Below, one piece after another: positions 26,087 through 35,468 of a DNA stretch of 64,000 nucleotides (within the stretch, counting starts at the first letter, position 1; every line of letters starts with the position of its first letter). The position numbers and the translations under genes are program-made. Source of the stretch: Flavobacteriaceae bacterium. Its GTDB lineage: Bacteria; Bacteroidota; Bacteroidia; Flavobacteriales; Flavobacteriaceae. The stretch covers positions 168,665 through 232,664 of the forward strand of contig JASBUG010000029.1 in NCBI GenBank assembly GCA_030148025.1. The letters run 5' to 3'. The notes under the pieces were generated by a model. It was not told where the DNA came from. It saw only the letters and a program-made list of their open reading frames with translations, and did no database searches.

Positions 26087-27199
26087 CTAGTTCTTAATTT
26101 CTTTCTTCCATAAGGCAATGATCTCTTCTGTTTTTGTTTGAGAGATGGTTCCATGATGTCCAAACACAAAATCATCCTTTGGATTTCTACTTATATAACC
26201 ATCGACTTGATCTTTAAATAATTTTTCTAATGGACGAATTTTCAACCCATGCTGTATAGCTTTTGTAACATCTATATGATAAAATGCATAAGGATTTGGT
26301 CGCCATCTTGGTAAATCCCTATAAGGTAAAATATCATGCTTAGCCAAGAAATCTGCTGGAATATGATGCAACTCTTTTGGTTGTCCAAACACTGCTATTA
26401 AGGTTTCGATATAGTGTTCAAACGTTATGGTAGGGTCTGCTACGTTAAATGCTCCATAGATTTTATTGTTAGATGTATGCACGATAAAATCTGTATAAGA
26501 CTCTACATCTGTGGTTTGAGTGTCATGATTTTCATCTAACGGTACAAATAACTTATCACCTCTATAAAATTTTACAGGCCAATAAGCTTCATCTGTTGGG
26601 TCTGGAATTCTAAACCCTCTCATTCCATGAGAACGGTGTAATGTATAGTTCACTCCTGAACTCATAATGTGTCGTTCTGCGTGACATTTTCTATAGATAT
26701 ACGGCAACTCTGTATCGTACTTAATCTCTTGATCTGGTAAAGGTCGTAGTTCAGTCTCTTCTGTGATGACCTTGTCCCATTTACCTCCATACGCTACAAT
26801 GCTTGATGTATAGTGATAATGTTTAATATGAGAAGAAAACATTGCTAAAAAATCTTTTACAACTAAAGGATTTTTACTCCATGTATCAACCACTACATCC
26901 CATTGATGTGCCTGAATTTGAGAAGCAACTTTCTTTAAATCGGATAAATCTTCTTTTTCTCTATCGCATATTATAATTGGTAAATCTGTAAATAAATGAG
27001 GATTTGTTTTCCCTCTGTTTAATAAGGTTACTTCATATCCTGCCTCCAAAAATTTAGTAACAATTGTAGGTCCTAAAAAGCCTCTCCCTCCTAAGATTAA
27101 TACTTTCTTTTTTTCTGTATTACTAACACAAGCCATTGGACTTATTGCCAACAAAGCTGTTGCTGATACAACTGATTTTAAAAATGTTCTTTTATCCAT
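26087..27199 (-). CDS. Exported NAD-dependent epimerase/dehydratase (extended SDR)
   Basis: The 370-residue protein has an N-terminal DKRTFLKSVVSATALLAIS, a Tat-like signal with a KR variant, followed by Ala-Cys. The Rossmann motif GGRGFLG is at 37-43, and YIYRK provides the YxxxK catalytic pair. A cofactor-dependent SDR with an export signal is uncommon and implies folding before Tat transport. The substrate is unknown; a sugar or cyclic-peptide precursor is possible. A remnant of a paralogue is at 20.3 kb. Confidence 0.82.
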   Translation of the reverse strand: MDKRTFLKSVVSATALLAISPMACVSNTEKKKVLILGGRGFLGPTIVTKFLEAGYEVTLLNRGKTNPHLFTDLPIIICDREKEDLSDLKKVASQIQAHQWDVVVDTWSKNPLVVKDFLAMFSSHIKHYHYTSSIVAYGGKWDKVITEETELRPLPDQEIKYDTELPYIYRKCHAERHIMSSGVNYTLHRSHGMRGFRIPDPTDEAYWPVKFYRGDKLFVPLDENHDTQTTDVESYTDFIVHTSNNKIYGAFNVADPTITFEHYIETLIAVFGQPKELHHIPADFLAKHDILPYRDLPRWRPNPYAFYHIDVTKAIQHGLKIRPLEKLFKDQVDGYISRNPKDDFVFGHHGTISQTKTEEIIALWKKEIKN

Positions 27200-27211
27200 G
27201 TCTTTGTTTTT

Positions 27212-28585
27212 TTAAATATTTTTTATCCACTTAATTACTTCAGGATAGAAATCCTTTAGCATAGGATACTTATCTCTATTTGTTATATATTGTTCATAGA
27301 AATCCATAAAATCTTCAAATTTTATAAAGCCTCTATATTTCTCCATTGTAGTTATAATATTGGTCTTTAACGCCTCATATTCATCTGGAGTCTGCTCGTA
27401 AAAGAATTGTAAAGCAAAAGCCCAGGTTAAGTACTCGTTAACAGTAGATATAATACTACCATAAGAGACATGTCCAGTTTTATTTAGTTTGCTTACCTGA
27501 TCTTTCAACGACAATAACTCTGATTGAAACTTTGATGTTAGTGCATTAATAGGTGTATGATCAAACTCAGTAATAAAGGTGAATAACAAATTAACATCTG
27601 GATAGTAAAAGTGCTTTTTATTGGTATACATAATACCGCCAAAATAAAAGCACTCTATATAGTCACCTATAGCAACCTTTGGACCATGTTGCCAACCTCC
27701 ATAGATTGGAGAAAAGTAAATGTTAAAACGATTGATTCTTTTCTCAAAATTGGCATTAAAAAAAGGAATGATCTTTGAGCCAAAAGAATAGTTTGTGGTC
27801 ATTACTTTTTCCATAGCTCTATAAAACTCTTTATTCTCCTTATAAAAAGACATGAAGTTTGAAGCCTCGGCAAACTCCTTTACTGTTTTGGCTAAATCAA
27901 AATCTATTTCAACTGGAAATTTTACAATCTTATCAATATTTAAACCATCATATGCGTATAATGTTCTAAGGTTATGATGTGCTCTTAAATTATTTATCCA
28001 ATCTTCTTTGTTACCTGGATATTGCTCGCGAAGTTTAACTAAAGCCGCATGTGTTTTGTACTTAGAAAAATAGTCATCAATGCGTTTAAAGTAAGCATGT
28101 TCACGCCTTGAATTTATTAGAGGGTGTTTTGAATTCCCTAAATACAACATGATCACATAACATTCTAACATTGGTGGTACACTTATCACTATATCTTGTT
28201 CTCCCTTGTTAAGTTGATATTGTGACAATTCATTAATTAAGTCTTGAACAGTTTCTTTAAATTGAGGAGTGTTTCTAATATTATTGAATGCTTCGCTCTT
28301 TTCTATATGACTTAAATTTCTATAGCCATTTTTAATAGATTTTATAAGGTAATTATTAGCCTCATCATGATTTTCTAATAACGATTCTATTTTAGATTTT
28401 TCAATCAGCCAGTAATTGTTTTTTGGATCTAATTCAAGTAATGAATCCAATGGAATCATTGCTTTTTTCCATTCTTTTTGAGCTGAATATTTAGAAAGAG
28501 ACTCATAGTGCTTTTGGAGTTTTTGTGCATTTGTAATTGAAGTCACCAACACTGCTAATAGTAAAGTTATAATATTATGTTTCAT
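27212..28585 (-). CDS. Exported DUF4932-like protein with damaged zinc motif
   Basis: The 457-residue protein has a signal peptide to about TSITNAQ. Residues 25-110 look like TPR-type helices. The C-terminal two thirds resemble DUF4932, a Bacteroidetes gluzincin-like domain: YFSPIYGGWQHGP, then the HExxH-equivalent segment, then RDKYPMLKDF. Here the motif reads TEFDH (339-343), so the first zinc His is a Thr. It is either inactive or uses another metal geometry. It sits between the TlpA and SDR genes. Confidence 0.65.
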   Translation of the reverse strand: MKHNIITLLLAVLVTSITNAQKLQKHYESLSKYSAQKEWKKAMIPLDSLLELDPKNNYWLIEKSKIESLLENHDEANNYLIKSIKNGYRNLSHIEKSEAFNNIRNTPQFKETVQDLINELSQYQLNKGEQDIVISVPPMLECYVIMLYLGNSKHPLINSRREHAYFKRIDDYFSKYKTHAALVKLREQYPGNKEDWINNLRAHHNLRTLYAYDGLNIDKIVKFPVEIDFDLAKTVKEFAEASNFMSFYKENKEFYRAMEKVMTTNYSFGSKIIPFFNANFEKRINRFNIYFSPIYGGWQHGPKVAIGDYIECFYFGGIMYTNKKHFYYPDVNLLFTFITEFDHTPINALTSKFQSELLSLKDQVSKLNKTGHVSYGSIISTVNEYLTWAFALQFFYEQTPDEYEALKTNIITTMEKYRGFIKFEDFMDFYEQYITNRDKYPMLKDFYPEVIKWIKNI

Positions 28586-28590
28586 AGCAC

Positions 28591-29304
28591 TTATTTTAAA
28601 GCTTGTTGAATGTGGTACTTTAGTTTGGTAATACTATTTTTTTCTAGACCAACTCCTGTGTAGCGCACAATTCCTTTTTTGTCTATTACCATAGTTGAAG
28701 GATATGCCGAAACACTATTTTTTTTAGCTTCAGAAGAAGCATCAGGAATAATCTTAAAGTCAAACTGTGTATGATCTAAAAACTTATTTAGAAGTTCAGG
28801 AGTATCTTTAGAAAAGCCTAGAAAAACAATGTCTTTATGTCCATAGTCTTTAACTATGTTGTTTAGATGTGGGATTTCCTTAATACATGGCGGACATGCT
28901 ACAAACCAATAGTTTATAACAATAACTTTACCTTTTAAAGCTTCAGAATTATAGGTGTTGCCATTAATATCGGTTACGGTAAAAGGTTTTGAAGGTTTTC
29001 CTAATAGCGATTTAAAAGCAGAATGGTCGCCTGTGACCTTTGCAAATTTACTGTTGTTAGGAGGAGAGATAATAATGGTGTCTTTTCCTTTTTTTCCTTT
29101 GATCACTTTATGGAGGGTGTGAGTTCCTTTAAAGCTTTGAAATTCTTTTTCTGAAATTATTCTACCGTCTTCTTTCGATTTGTAAACAGCTTTAATCTCT
29201 ACTATAGATATTTGAGCATAACTTTGTATAGTTACAGACATAAATAGAATAAAACATAATTTTAGCGTCTGTTTTAACAGAACACTTTGCGGAGTGTTTT
29301 TCAT
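28591..29304 (-). CDS. TlpA-family thiol-disulfide oxidoreductase, exported
   Basis: The 237-residue protein has a signal peptide to about IQSYAQ, a 70-residue linker and a thioredoxin-like domain with CPPC (Cys137, Cys140) in NYWFVACPPCIKEIP and cis-Pro in AYPSTMV. It probably keeps exported enzymes or cofactors reduced in the periplasm. It is transcribed with DUF885 upstream and the DUF4932-like gene 5 bp downstream. The substrate is unknown, but its place among exported enzymes fits a maturation role. Confidence 0.88.
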   Translation of the reverse strand: MKNTPQSVLLKQTLKLCFILFMSVTIQSYAQISIVEIKAVYKSKEDGRIISEKEFQSFKGTHTLHKVIKGKKGKDTIIISPPNNSKFAKVTGDHSAFKSLLGKPSKPFTVTDINGNTYNSEALKGKVIVINYWFVACPPCIKEIPHLNNIVKDYGHKDIVFLGFSKDTPELLNKFLDHTQFDFKIIPDASSEAKKNSVSAYPSTMVIDKKGIVRYTGVGLEKNSITKLKYHIQQALK

Positions 29305-29328
29305 TATAAGATGGTTTTTTGATTGATA

Positions 29329-30624
29329 TTAAAAAATGGTTTTTAAAACAGATAGTGGAATATCTCCATGCTGGAGAATCTGTTCATGAAAGATCTTTAG
29401 GTCAGGAGGTGCTTTAATATTACGTTTAAGTTCATTTATAACTTTAGCACCATATTTATAAGTAATTACCTGTGCTGGCCAACGTTTCATTCTTGAGATT
29501 TCCCGTTGAGCAATATCGTCTTGGTTTTGAATATGCTTTTGCCAAAATTTAAGCGCCTTTTCATCGGTCCAACCATAATAATTCAACCCGACGTCTAGTG
29601 ATACTCTTACAGATCTAATAAGATCCCATTCCCATTTTCCATATTCATCATAAATAGAATTATAAACACCAATCTGCTTTCCATATTGTTCTATATAGGC
29701 AGCCCAACCTTCAACAAACCCATAATAAAAAAATAGATCTTGAACTGGTGATCTCTTAACTTTTTGAGTAATCATAGCTTGATAGTGGTGCCCAGGAACA
29801 CCTTCATGCATGTATGTCCAAGCCATTTGCCGTATATTGTAGGGGTCGCCGAAATGATTAAAATAAAACGTACTATTATTATAAAATGCTGGTACATGTG
29901 CTAAACTTTCATTGGTGCCTTTAGCAATATCTACTTTTCTTATGTCGTTGGTATATGGAAAATAATCTGCAACTTTTTCTTGAGCTAATTTTTTTATTGT
30001 ATTGTACTTGTTCTCAATAGCATTCGAATTATTTAGAAAAAAAGAAGGCTCAGAAAGTTTTGCTTCAAAATCTTTACTCTTTAGTCCAGAACTCAGTCTA
30101 ATTTTCAGCATGCTAGCCTTTACTTTTTCAATTTCATCGAGACCAAATTGAAACATAGCATCAGGTGTAACTGTATTGTCAACCCATCGTTTTAAAAGAT
30201 AAGCATACCACTGTTTACCATTGCTTTGATGGTATATTCCGTTGTTGTTTATTGCTGTATTGGCATTCAGTCTCCAATTTTTCTCAAGAGAAATACGATG
30301 AAGGTTTAAGTTGGTCTCATAGGCTATGAGTTTGTATTCTAGTATTTGAGACTTTGACAAAGAGTTAGAGTCATATTGTTGTAATTTGGCTTTTACCTGT
30401 TTGAAAAAAAACGTCTGCTGTTCAAGCTGTTCATGTGTTTTAATACCTTCTAAGTTTGCAACATATGATATCTGTAAGGGTCTTATTCCTTGCTCTGTAT
30501 ATTGTTTAATAAATTGTTTAGTGAAATCTGTAAATGAGGCATTGGTTTTGGTTTGAGCAATTAATATTGAACACAAAAATAGTAGTGCCAAAAATGGGTT
30601 TTTATATGTGATATTATGAGACAT
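29329..30624 (-). CDS. DUF885-family metallohydrolase, exported
   Basis: The 431-residue protein has a signal peptide to about ILIAQ. The family motif HEGVPGHH is at 273-280 and gives the zinc-binding His and general-base Glu. NHFGDPYNI and EGWAAYIEQYGKQIG are also typical. DUF885 proteins are carboxypeptidase-like metalloenzymes acting on peptides or dipeptides, with few characterised members. The start codon is 1 bp after the stop of the PDZ hydrolase gene. Confidence 0.85.
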   Translation of the reverse strand: MSHNITYKNPFLALLFLCSILIAQTKTNASFTDFTKQFIKQYTEQGIRPLQISYVANLEGIKTHEQLEQQTFFFKQVKAKLQQYDSNSLSKSQILEYKLIAYETNLNLHRISLEKNWRLNANTAINNNGIYHQSNGKQWYAYLLKRWVDNTVTPDAMFQFGLDEIEKVKASMLKIRLSSGLKSKDFEAKLSEPSFFLNNSNAIENKYNTIKKLAQEKVADYFPYTNDIRKVDIAKGTNESLAHVPAFYNNSTFYFNHFGDPYNIRQMAWTYMHEGVPGHHYQAMITQKVKRSPVQDLFFYYGFVEGWAAYIEQYGKQIGVYNSIYDEYGKWEWDLIRSVRVSLDVGLNYYGWTDEKALKFWQKHIQNQDDIAQREISRMKRWPAQVITYKYGAKVINELKRNIKAPPDLKIFHEQILQHGDIPLSVLKTIF

Positions 30625-30625
30625 T

Positions 30626-31999
30626 TTAATTGATCACAGTTTGCATCCATTTAATACTTTCTTTAGCGACTTCAGAATTATAATTATCTCTCATGTACTG
30701 TCGATAGGCACCACTATTAAGTGTTTCAACATTATGTTGCATAGAATCAAATTTTAAGAAAACATGATCTGTATTCTTTAAAAGGGCAAATGTTCCTCTT
30801 CCCTTATTACCATTCACTAAATCAACAATCACTTTAGCATATTTTTGGTTAATGGCTTGTATATCAAACTCTCCATGCATTACCAAAACGTCAGAGGAAA
30901 CATTTGCCCATGCCTTGGGTATATTTATATCGTTTAGGGATGCCCAAAATTTATGGTGTCTTCCCATATAATATCCTTGTTTTAAAGACTCTACAAGGTT
31001 ATTGTCTGTTAAATATTGTTTATAGGTTGTATTGTTTAAAATATCGATATTCGATTTTTTATGTATCATCATATCTGTGATGAATGGTACATTGTATTTT
31101 AAGTTTTCTTGAATTTCATCTTTAGGAGCGCCAAAAATTTCTTGTTGTTCAGTAAAAATGTCTTTCATATAATCATACCAGTTCTTACCAACGGTACCAA
31201 AAGTTATCACCCCTTTTGGATTTAACTCTTGTGCTAAAACAGGAGCGACAACACCACCCATTGAGTGTCCAAACATGAATATATTGTTGGTGTCTATCTT
31301 ATCCTTTTTTAAAAGCGCTTTATAACCCTGCTTAAAGCCTTCTAATTCCTGGTGAAAATTAATATCTCTACAGTGGGTTTTACTCTTACTGTCACCCATT
31401 CCAGGTTTCTCAACAAGGTATACTGCAAAACCAGCTTCTATATAATTGTTTATTAAATGTTTAATAGGATTTCTATTTGGGTATTCAATAGACTGACAAG
31501 TATACCCTTGAAGGTAGTATACTACTGGAGGGTTAGAAACATTTTTTGGAGTATATAAAATAGACCGAAGCACATTATCCTTATAAGCCACAATGTCGTA
31601 ATATACATTAGCATTAGGGTGAGACTCTTTTGGTCTTGAAATACCTTTACCCTTAGTTGTTTTAGTTTCACCATTTTTAAAATAGGTTATAGAAATATCA
31701 TCGTTTTGTCTAAGATCGCTAATGGCAATTCTAAGATCGGTTTGAGACATAATCTCTTTTCCGTTAATTTTTTGAATAATACACCCTTTAGTTATTCCTA
31801 GCTTTCCAGCAGTTCCATTAGGGTTAACATCATCAACGTGAACACCATTACCATTATAGTTGCTTACTTTACTGATTTCTTCAGTTAATGCAGACATTCT
31901 CACGCCTAACATAGCTCTTCTATTTAGGTCTTGTGCACCTAACTGAAAGGAAATAGTTATGATAAAAAAGGGTATTAAAATTCTTCTTGAGAAAATCAT
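30626..31999 (-). CDS. PDZ-domain alpha/beta hydrolase, exported
   Basis: The 457-residue protein has a signal peptide to about FQLGAQ. Residues 28-120 form a PDZ domain (LGVRMSALTEEIS, then GTAGKLGITKGCIIQKING). An alpha/beta-hydrolase domain follows, with nucleophile Ser246 in FGHSMGG, Asp in MHGEFD and His in NTDHVFL. The PDZ part may present peptide C-termini to the esterase or peptidase site. It heads the downstream operon, just after a terminator. Confidence 0.87.
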   Translation of the reverse strand: MIFSRRILIPFFIITISFQLGAQDLNRRAMLGVRMSALTEEISKVSNYNGNGVHVDDVNPNGTAGKLGITKGCIIQKINGKEIMSQTDLRIAISDLRQNDDISITYFKNGETKTTKGKGISRPKESHPNANVYYDIVAYKDNVLRSILYTPKNVSNPPVVYYLQGYTCQSIEYPNRNPIKHLINNYIEAGFAVYLVEKPGMGDSKSKTHCRDINFHQELEGFKQGYKALLKKDKIDTNNIFMFGHSMGGVVAPVLAQELNPKGVITFGTVGKNWYDYMKDIFTEQQEIFGAPKDEIQENLKYNVPFITDMMIHKKSNIDILNNTTYKQYLTDNNLVESLKQGYYMGRHHKFWASLNDINIPKAWANVSSDVLVMHGEFDIQAINQKYAKVIVDLVNGNKGRGTFALLKNTDHVFLKFDSMQHNVETLNSGAYRQYMRDNYNSEVAKESIKWMQTVIN

Positions 32000-32019
32000 A
32001 CTTTGAGTTTGATAAAATG

Positions 32020-32056
32020 CTAAAGCCCAAAAAAAGAGATTTTGGGCTTTAGTTTT
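32020..32056 (-). terminator. Terminator between the degenerate M1 gene and the PDZ hydrolase gene
   Basis: A 13-bp perfect stem (CTAAAGCCCAAAA) with a 7-nt loop is followed on the minus strand by GCATTTTATC. It divides the exported-enzyme cluster into two transcription units or allows partial read-through, since the next start is only 20 bp further on. Confidence 0.7.
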
Positions 32057-32076
32057 GGGGTAAAAATTGCTAAAAA

Positions 32077-33726
32077 CTAGTTTGTAACTTTAGCTATCCA
32101 TGTTTTATTATTAATCAGAGGGAATTGATGTTTTGGATCAAGGCTTATTGATACAATTGGGAACCTAGTGATAAGTTCTATTTGATTGCTTGGTGAGTAT
32201 CCATTTACAACTCTATTAATTGTTTTATTATTTTCTAATAACAATTGAACTTCTAGATGCCGTGTACCAGCATTACCTACTTTGGAAATGATTATTGTAT
32301 TGTGAAAAGCGTCATTTTTAGTATTCGTTTCTACTGATGCTACTTTATATTCTAAATGATCATTACTATAGAACCATGTATTGAAAAACAAATCTAAGTT
32401 TTTGCCACTTATCTGTTCACAATCGGCTTTAAACATATCTAATGTTACGTTAACTCCTTTATAGTTATTAAGACAATGTTTAAATATTTTAAAGAATGTG
32501 TCTTCACCAATTTCGTAAGCCAGCATTCGTAATACTAAATAAGCTTTATCATGTTTTATGATGTTATTCCAGTCAAAGCCTTGATCATTTAAGTCTTCTA
32601 CTTTTTGCATAATGGTAGTATTGTATCCTCGCTTTACACCTTGAAAGTATGATGATGAAAAATAATCGTCATGATTCATATCTAGATTACGTTCTAAAGT
32701 ATATAGGCGATCGGTTAAAATGCCCATTCCTATACCAAACCACTGAGGGTAGTCTATTGGATCAAGAACATAATTAAAACCCCAGTATTGATGTCCAATC
32801 TCATGGGCAGTAATCCATTTGGCATGTGTTTCTGCTTTGTTCTTCATGGCATCAATCCCGCGATGTACACCAACAATGTTTGGACTTACGGGCCAACCGC
32901 CGTATGGTTTGTTGTAGCCAGGAATGATATTTAAAACTGGTTGTGGATAAACGCCTAAAGTATCACCATAGAATTGCACAATATCTTCAGCGTAGCTTAA
33001 AATATTCATTCCCCATTTTTTGTCTTCTTCAGTAAAAATAGAACGTATCAAAACGTTATTATTAGTTTTTCGTTCTTCAATATGTACATTTTTAAAGAAT
33101 AAAATACCATAGTTTGGAACATCATTTGCTTTAGTGGCTACTATAGTTTCTTGATCGTTTTCATTTTTGTTTGAGATTAGTCCAGTACAAGCAATTTTAT
33201 ATTTAGAAGGGTAGGAGATGTTTACTTGATAATTGGCATGAACCTGATAGTTGAATATAAAATCACCATGTTCAAAAAAAGCTATTCTAGGAAAGTCGTC
33301 AGAGAAGAAATAGGTAAAATCATTGATTTTACCATTTTGATACTCGCCAATACTTCTTTCTTGAGTTTCAAATTCAAGATGAATGCTTGTCAATTTACCT
33401 GCTTTAATTGGTTTGTTGGGAATGACAGCAAATCCATCAAACCCATCAATGTCTTTTGTTGTATACCTTATATTAGCTTCTTTATCATTTAACTTAACCA
33501 ACTTTATCAAAGAATTAAGGCTGTCTGATTGAAAATGAAAAGGAATTTCTGAAATAGCTACATCTGAAGTATTATTCCAAATAGTTTTCATGCTACAATT
33601 AAGTATTCCAGAATCATCCTTAAAAGCGACATCAACTATATATTTGGTGTTTGTGTCAAAATTATCCTCAGTATTACAACCAAGAAGTAATACTAATAAC
33701 AGGAAAAGAAAAATAACATTTTTCAT
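32077..33726 (-). CDS. M1-like lipoprotein lacking the third zinc ligand
   Basis: The 549-residue protein has a lipobox LLLGC (Cys17). The gluzincin fold is recognisable, with HEIGH at 308-312, but the residue expected to be the third ligand falls at Gly331/Ile332 (WFGIGMG instead of W-x-x-E-G). The catalytic Glu309 remains. The intact M1 enzyme at 23.1 kb has Glu there, so this is probably a pseudoenzyme or a peptide-binding protein. It starts 16 bp after the upstream M61-like gene. Confidence 0.82.
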   Translation of the reverse strand: MKNVIFLFLLLVLLLGCNTEDNFDTNTKYIVDVAFKDDSGILNCSMKTIWNNTSDVAISEIPFHFQSDSLNSLIKLVKLNDKEANIRYTTKDIDGFDGFAVIPNKPIKAGKLTSIHLEFETQERSIGEYQNGKINDFTYFFSDDFPRIAFFEHGDFIFNYQVHANYQVNISYPSKYKIACTGLISNKNENDQETIVATKANDVPNYGILFFKNVHIEERKTNNNVLIRSIFTEEDKKWGMNILSYAEDIVQFYGDTLGVYPQPVLNIIPGYNKPYGGWPVSPNIVGVHRGIDAMKNKAETHAKWITAHEIGHQYWGFNYVLDPIDYPQWFGIGMGILTDRLYTLERNLDMNHDDYFSSSYFQGVKRGYNTTIMQKVEDLNDQGFDWNNIIKHDKAYLVLRMLAYEIGEDTFFKIFKHCLNNYKGVNVTLDMFKADCEQISGKNLDLFFNTWFYSNDHLEYKVASVETNTKNDAFHNTIIISKVGNAGTRHLEVQLLLENNKTINRVVNGYSPSNQIELITRFPIVSISLDPKHQFPLINNKTWIAKVTN

Positions 33727-33742
33727 GACTTTTTAATCTGAA

Positions 33743-35245
33743 TTAAAGCTGTAGTTGATTTAAAAGCGTTTCAGGTAGTGCTTTATCTATACCAAATAAA
33801 GGCATATTATTAGTTTCCTCAATAGTTAGCCCTTTTAGAAGTTTTCCTTTAAAATCAATAAGCTTACCATTAGTAATATAGGTTTCAAATTGATTTGCAG
33901 TGTTGCTATCTACATGTAGTGCGAGTTCACTTTTAAATGTGGTGCTGCTAATTCTAAATCCAATATCTTTTTTAGATTTATTATTTAAGCTATGCATGAT
34001 GTTATCTAAACTCTTAGTGAAGTTACTTTGTTGTTTTATTTGCATATCAATTAGAAAAGCGTAAAGTAATCCACGTCTGTATGGAAGCTTTCCAAGAGCC
34101 CCGTAGTTTGACCAGTATTTTTGAAATGTAATTTCAGAATTTGGCATGGTGTTGTATTTATCTTGATAATGAGGAATTACAACTTCTGTATTTAAGATAT
34201 CAATAAATTCTTGCACAGTTAGTTTGTTGTGCTTGAGCATGAGTTTATAAGAATAATAATCTGTAAACCCTTCACTAAACCAGTATTGTTCAACCTCATT
34301 TTCGTTTTTTAAAGTACGGCCTATCCATTGATGAAGTAACTCATGATTATAAAGCCAACTTACTTTTTTTAAAGTAGCACCATCGTTATTTGAAACAAAG
34401 GAAATGAATGAGTTAGTTAAGCAACTACCTCCAAACGAATACGACTTTGATGTTGCGGTCCATTCTTCAAAAGTTGGAATTAGTGAAACAGAATAGCTGT
34501 TTTTAATAGAGTCGTTCCAAAACTTGTATTGAGCGTTTACAGTTTCTTTTAAAATAGATAAAACTTGCTCATCTTTAATAGCTTTCCAGTCTCCTCTGGT
34601 TACAAAATATACAGGTTTATCTTTATAGTTAAATTGATAACGCCTAAAATCACCACCAACAAAAAAGGTAGCATAAAGATCTTCTTGTATGACCTCAATT
34701 TGCATGTTTTTTTCAGGGCCAAAACTGCTATGGAAAAGCCAATTGTTAGGTAATTCACCCCATGATATGCTAATTTTAGCCTTGCTTTCTTCTGTTTCAA
34801 AAATAGTTGTTGGAAACATAAATAAACGCATTCCCAAAATATGAAAGTAGCTGTTTGTGATTATGGGTCTGTAGCGATGATGATTCTTTAAATCTTCAGT
34901 GAAATCTTGTTTAATGCTATATTGTATAGTGTTTTCTTGATTAGGAGCTGTTTTTATTTTTACTAAACTCTGTTCACGGTCAAACTCTACACTTATGGGT
35001 TTTGGTTTTACCTCAAATTGGTCTATGCAATTGTAAATGTCGTTATCTCCCCACGAGCTGTTCTCAAATTTAAGTATGAGGTCACCATTTGTATCGCTTT
35101 TGTACTTAAAATCTACATTAAGATTATTACTATCGCTTTTATAGGCAACATGGTAACTAATATCTGAATCGTGGTTTTCGTTTTTAGAGCATGACGTTAT
35201 TAGCAATATAAGAGTTGATAATAATAGTTGTAATACTGATTTCAT
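33743..35245 (-). CDS. M1/M61-like metallopeptidase lipoprotein
   Basis: The 500-residue protein has lipobox LITSC. The zinc site HELLH (301-305) and Glu325 in WFSEGF form HExxH-x19-E, one residue longer than typical M1, and the N-terminal half is beta-rich as in M61 glycyl aminopeptidases. Unlike its neighbour, it keeps all ligands. It is the first gene of its unit, downstream of the AraC regulator, and an inverted repeat (ACATTA-N4-TAATGT) lies about 38 bp upstream. Confidence 0.8.
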   Translation of the reverse strand: MKSVLQLLLSTLILLITSCSKNENHDSDISYHVAYKSDSNNLNVDFKYKSDTNGDLILKFENSSWGDNDIYNCIDQFEVKPKPISVEFDREQSLVKIKTAPNQENTIQYSIKQDFTEDLKNHHRYRPIITNSYFHILGMRLFMFPTTIFETEESKAKISISWGELPNNWLFHSSFGPEKNMQIEVIQEDLYATFFVGGDFRRYQFNYKDKPVYFVTRGDWKAIKDEQVLSILKETVNAQYKFWNDSIKNSYSVSLIPTFEEWTATSKSYSFGGSCLTNSFISFVSNNDGATLKKVSWLYNHELLHQWIGRTLKNENEVEQYWFSEGFTDYYSYKLMLKHNKLTVQEFIDILNTEVVIPHYQDKYNTMPNSEITFQKYWSNYGALGKLPYRRGLLYAFLIDMQIKQQSNFTKSLDNIMHSLNNKSKKDIGFRISSTTFKSELALHVDSNTANQFETYITNGKLIDFKGKLLKGLTIEETNNMPLFGIDKALPETLLNQLQL

Positions 35246-35282
35246 GATTGATGTTTTGATTGATTATGATGTAAAGACTGAC

Positions 35283-35298
35283 ACATTACAACTAATGT
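35283..35298. promoter_or_regulatory. Inverted repeat upstream of the peptidase unit
   Basis: ACATTA-CAAC-TAATGT is a perfect 6-bp inverted repeat, 38-53 bp upstream of the M61-like gene start. It is a candidate operator in the 223-bp gap after the AraC gene; no other element was seen there. Confidence 0.35.
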
Positions 35299-35468
35299 TA
35301 CATGTATGATGTCTTTTTAGTTTGTGTAAATGTAGCGGTAACATTATTGCATTTAAAAATGAAATGTAGTTAACTGTTAAAAAAATGATGTGAATCTTAA
35401 AGAGTAAAGAATCTTATCAAAGAAACATGGATGTACTATTCTTAAAAGGGTAAAAGTTGCTAATTTCT

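Noticed and set aside
35283..35298. AraC binding site claimed for the ACATTA repeat
   Set aside because: Short AT-rich palindromes are common here and AraC sites are usually direct repeats, so it is listed only as a weak operator candidate.
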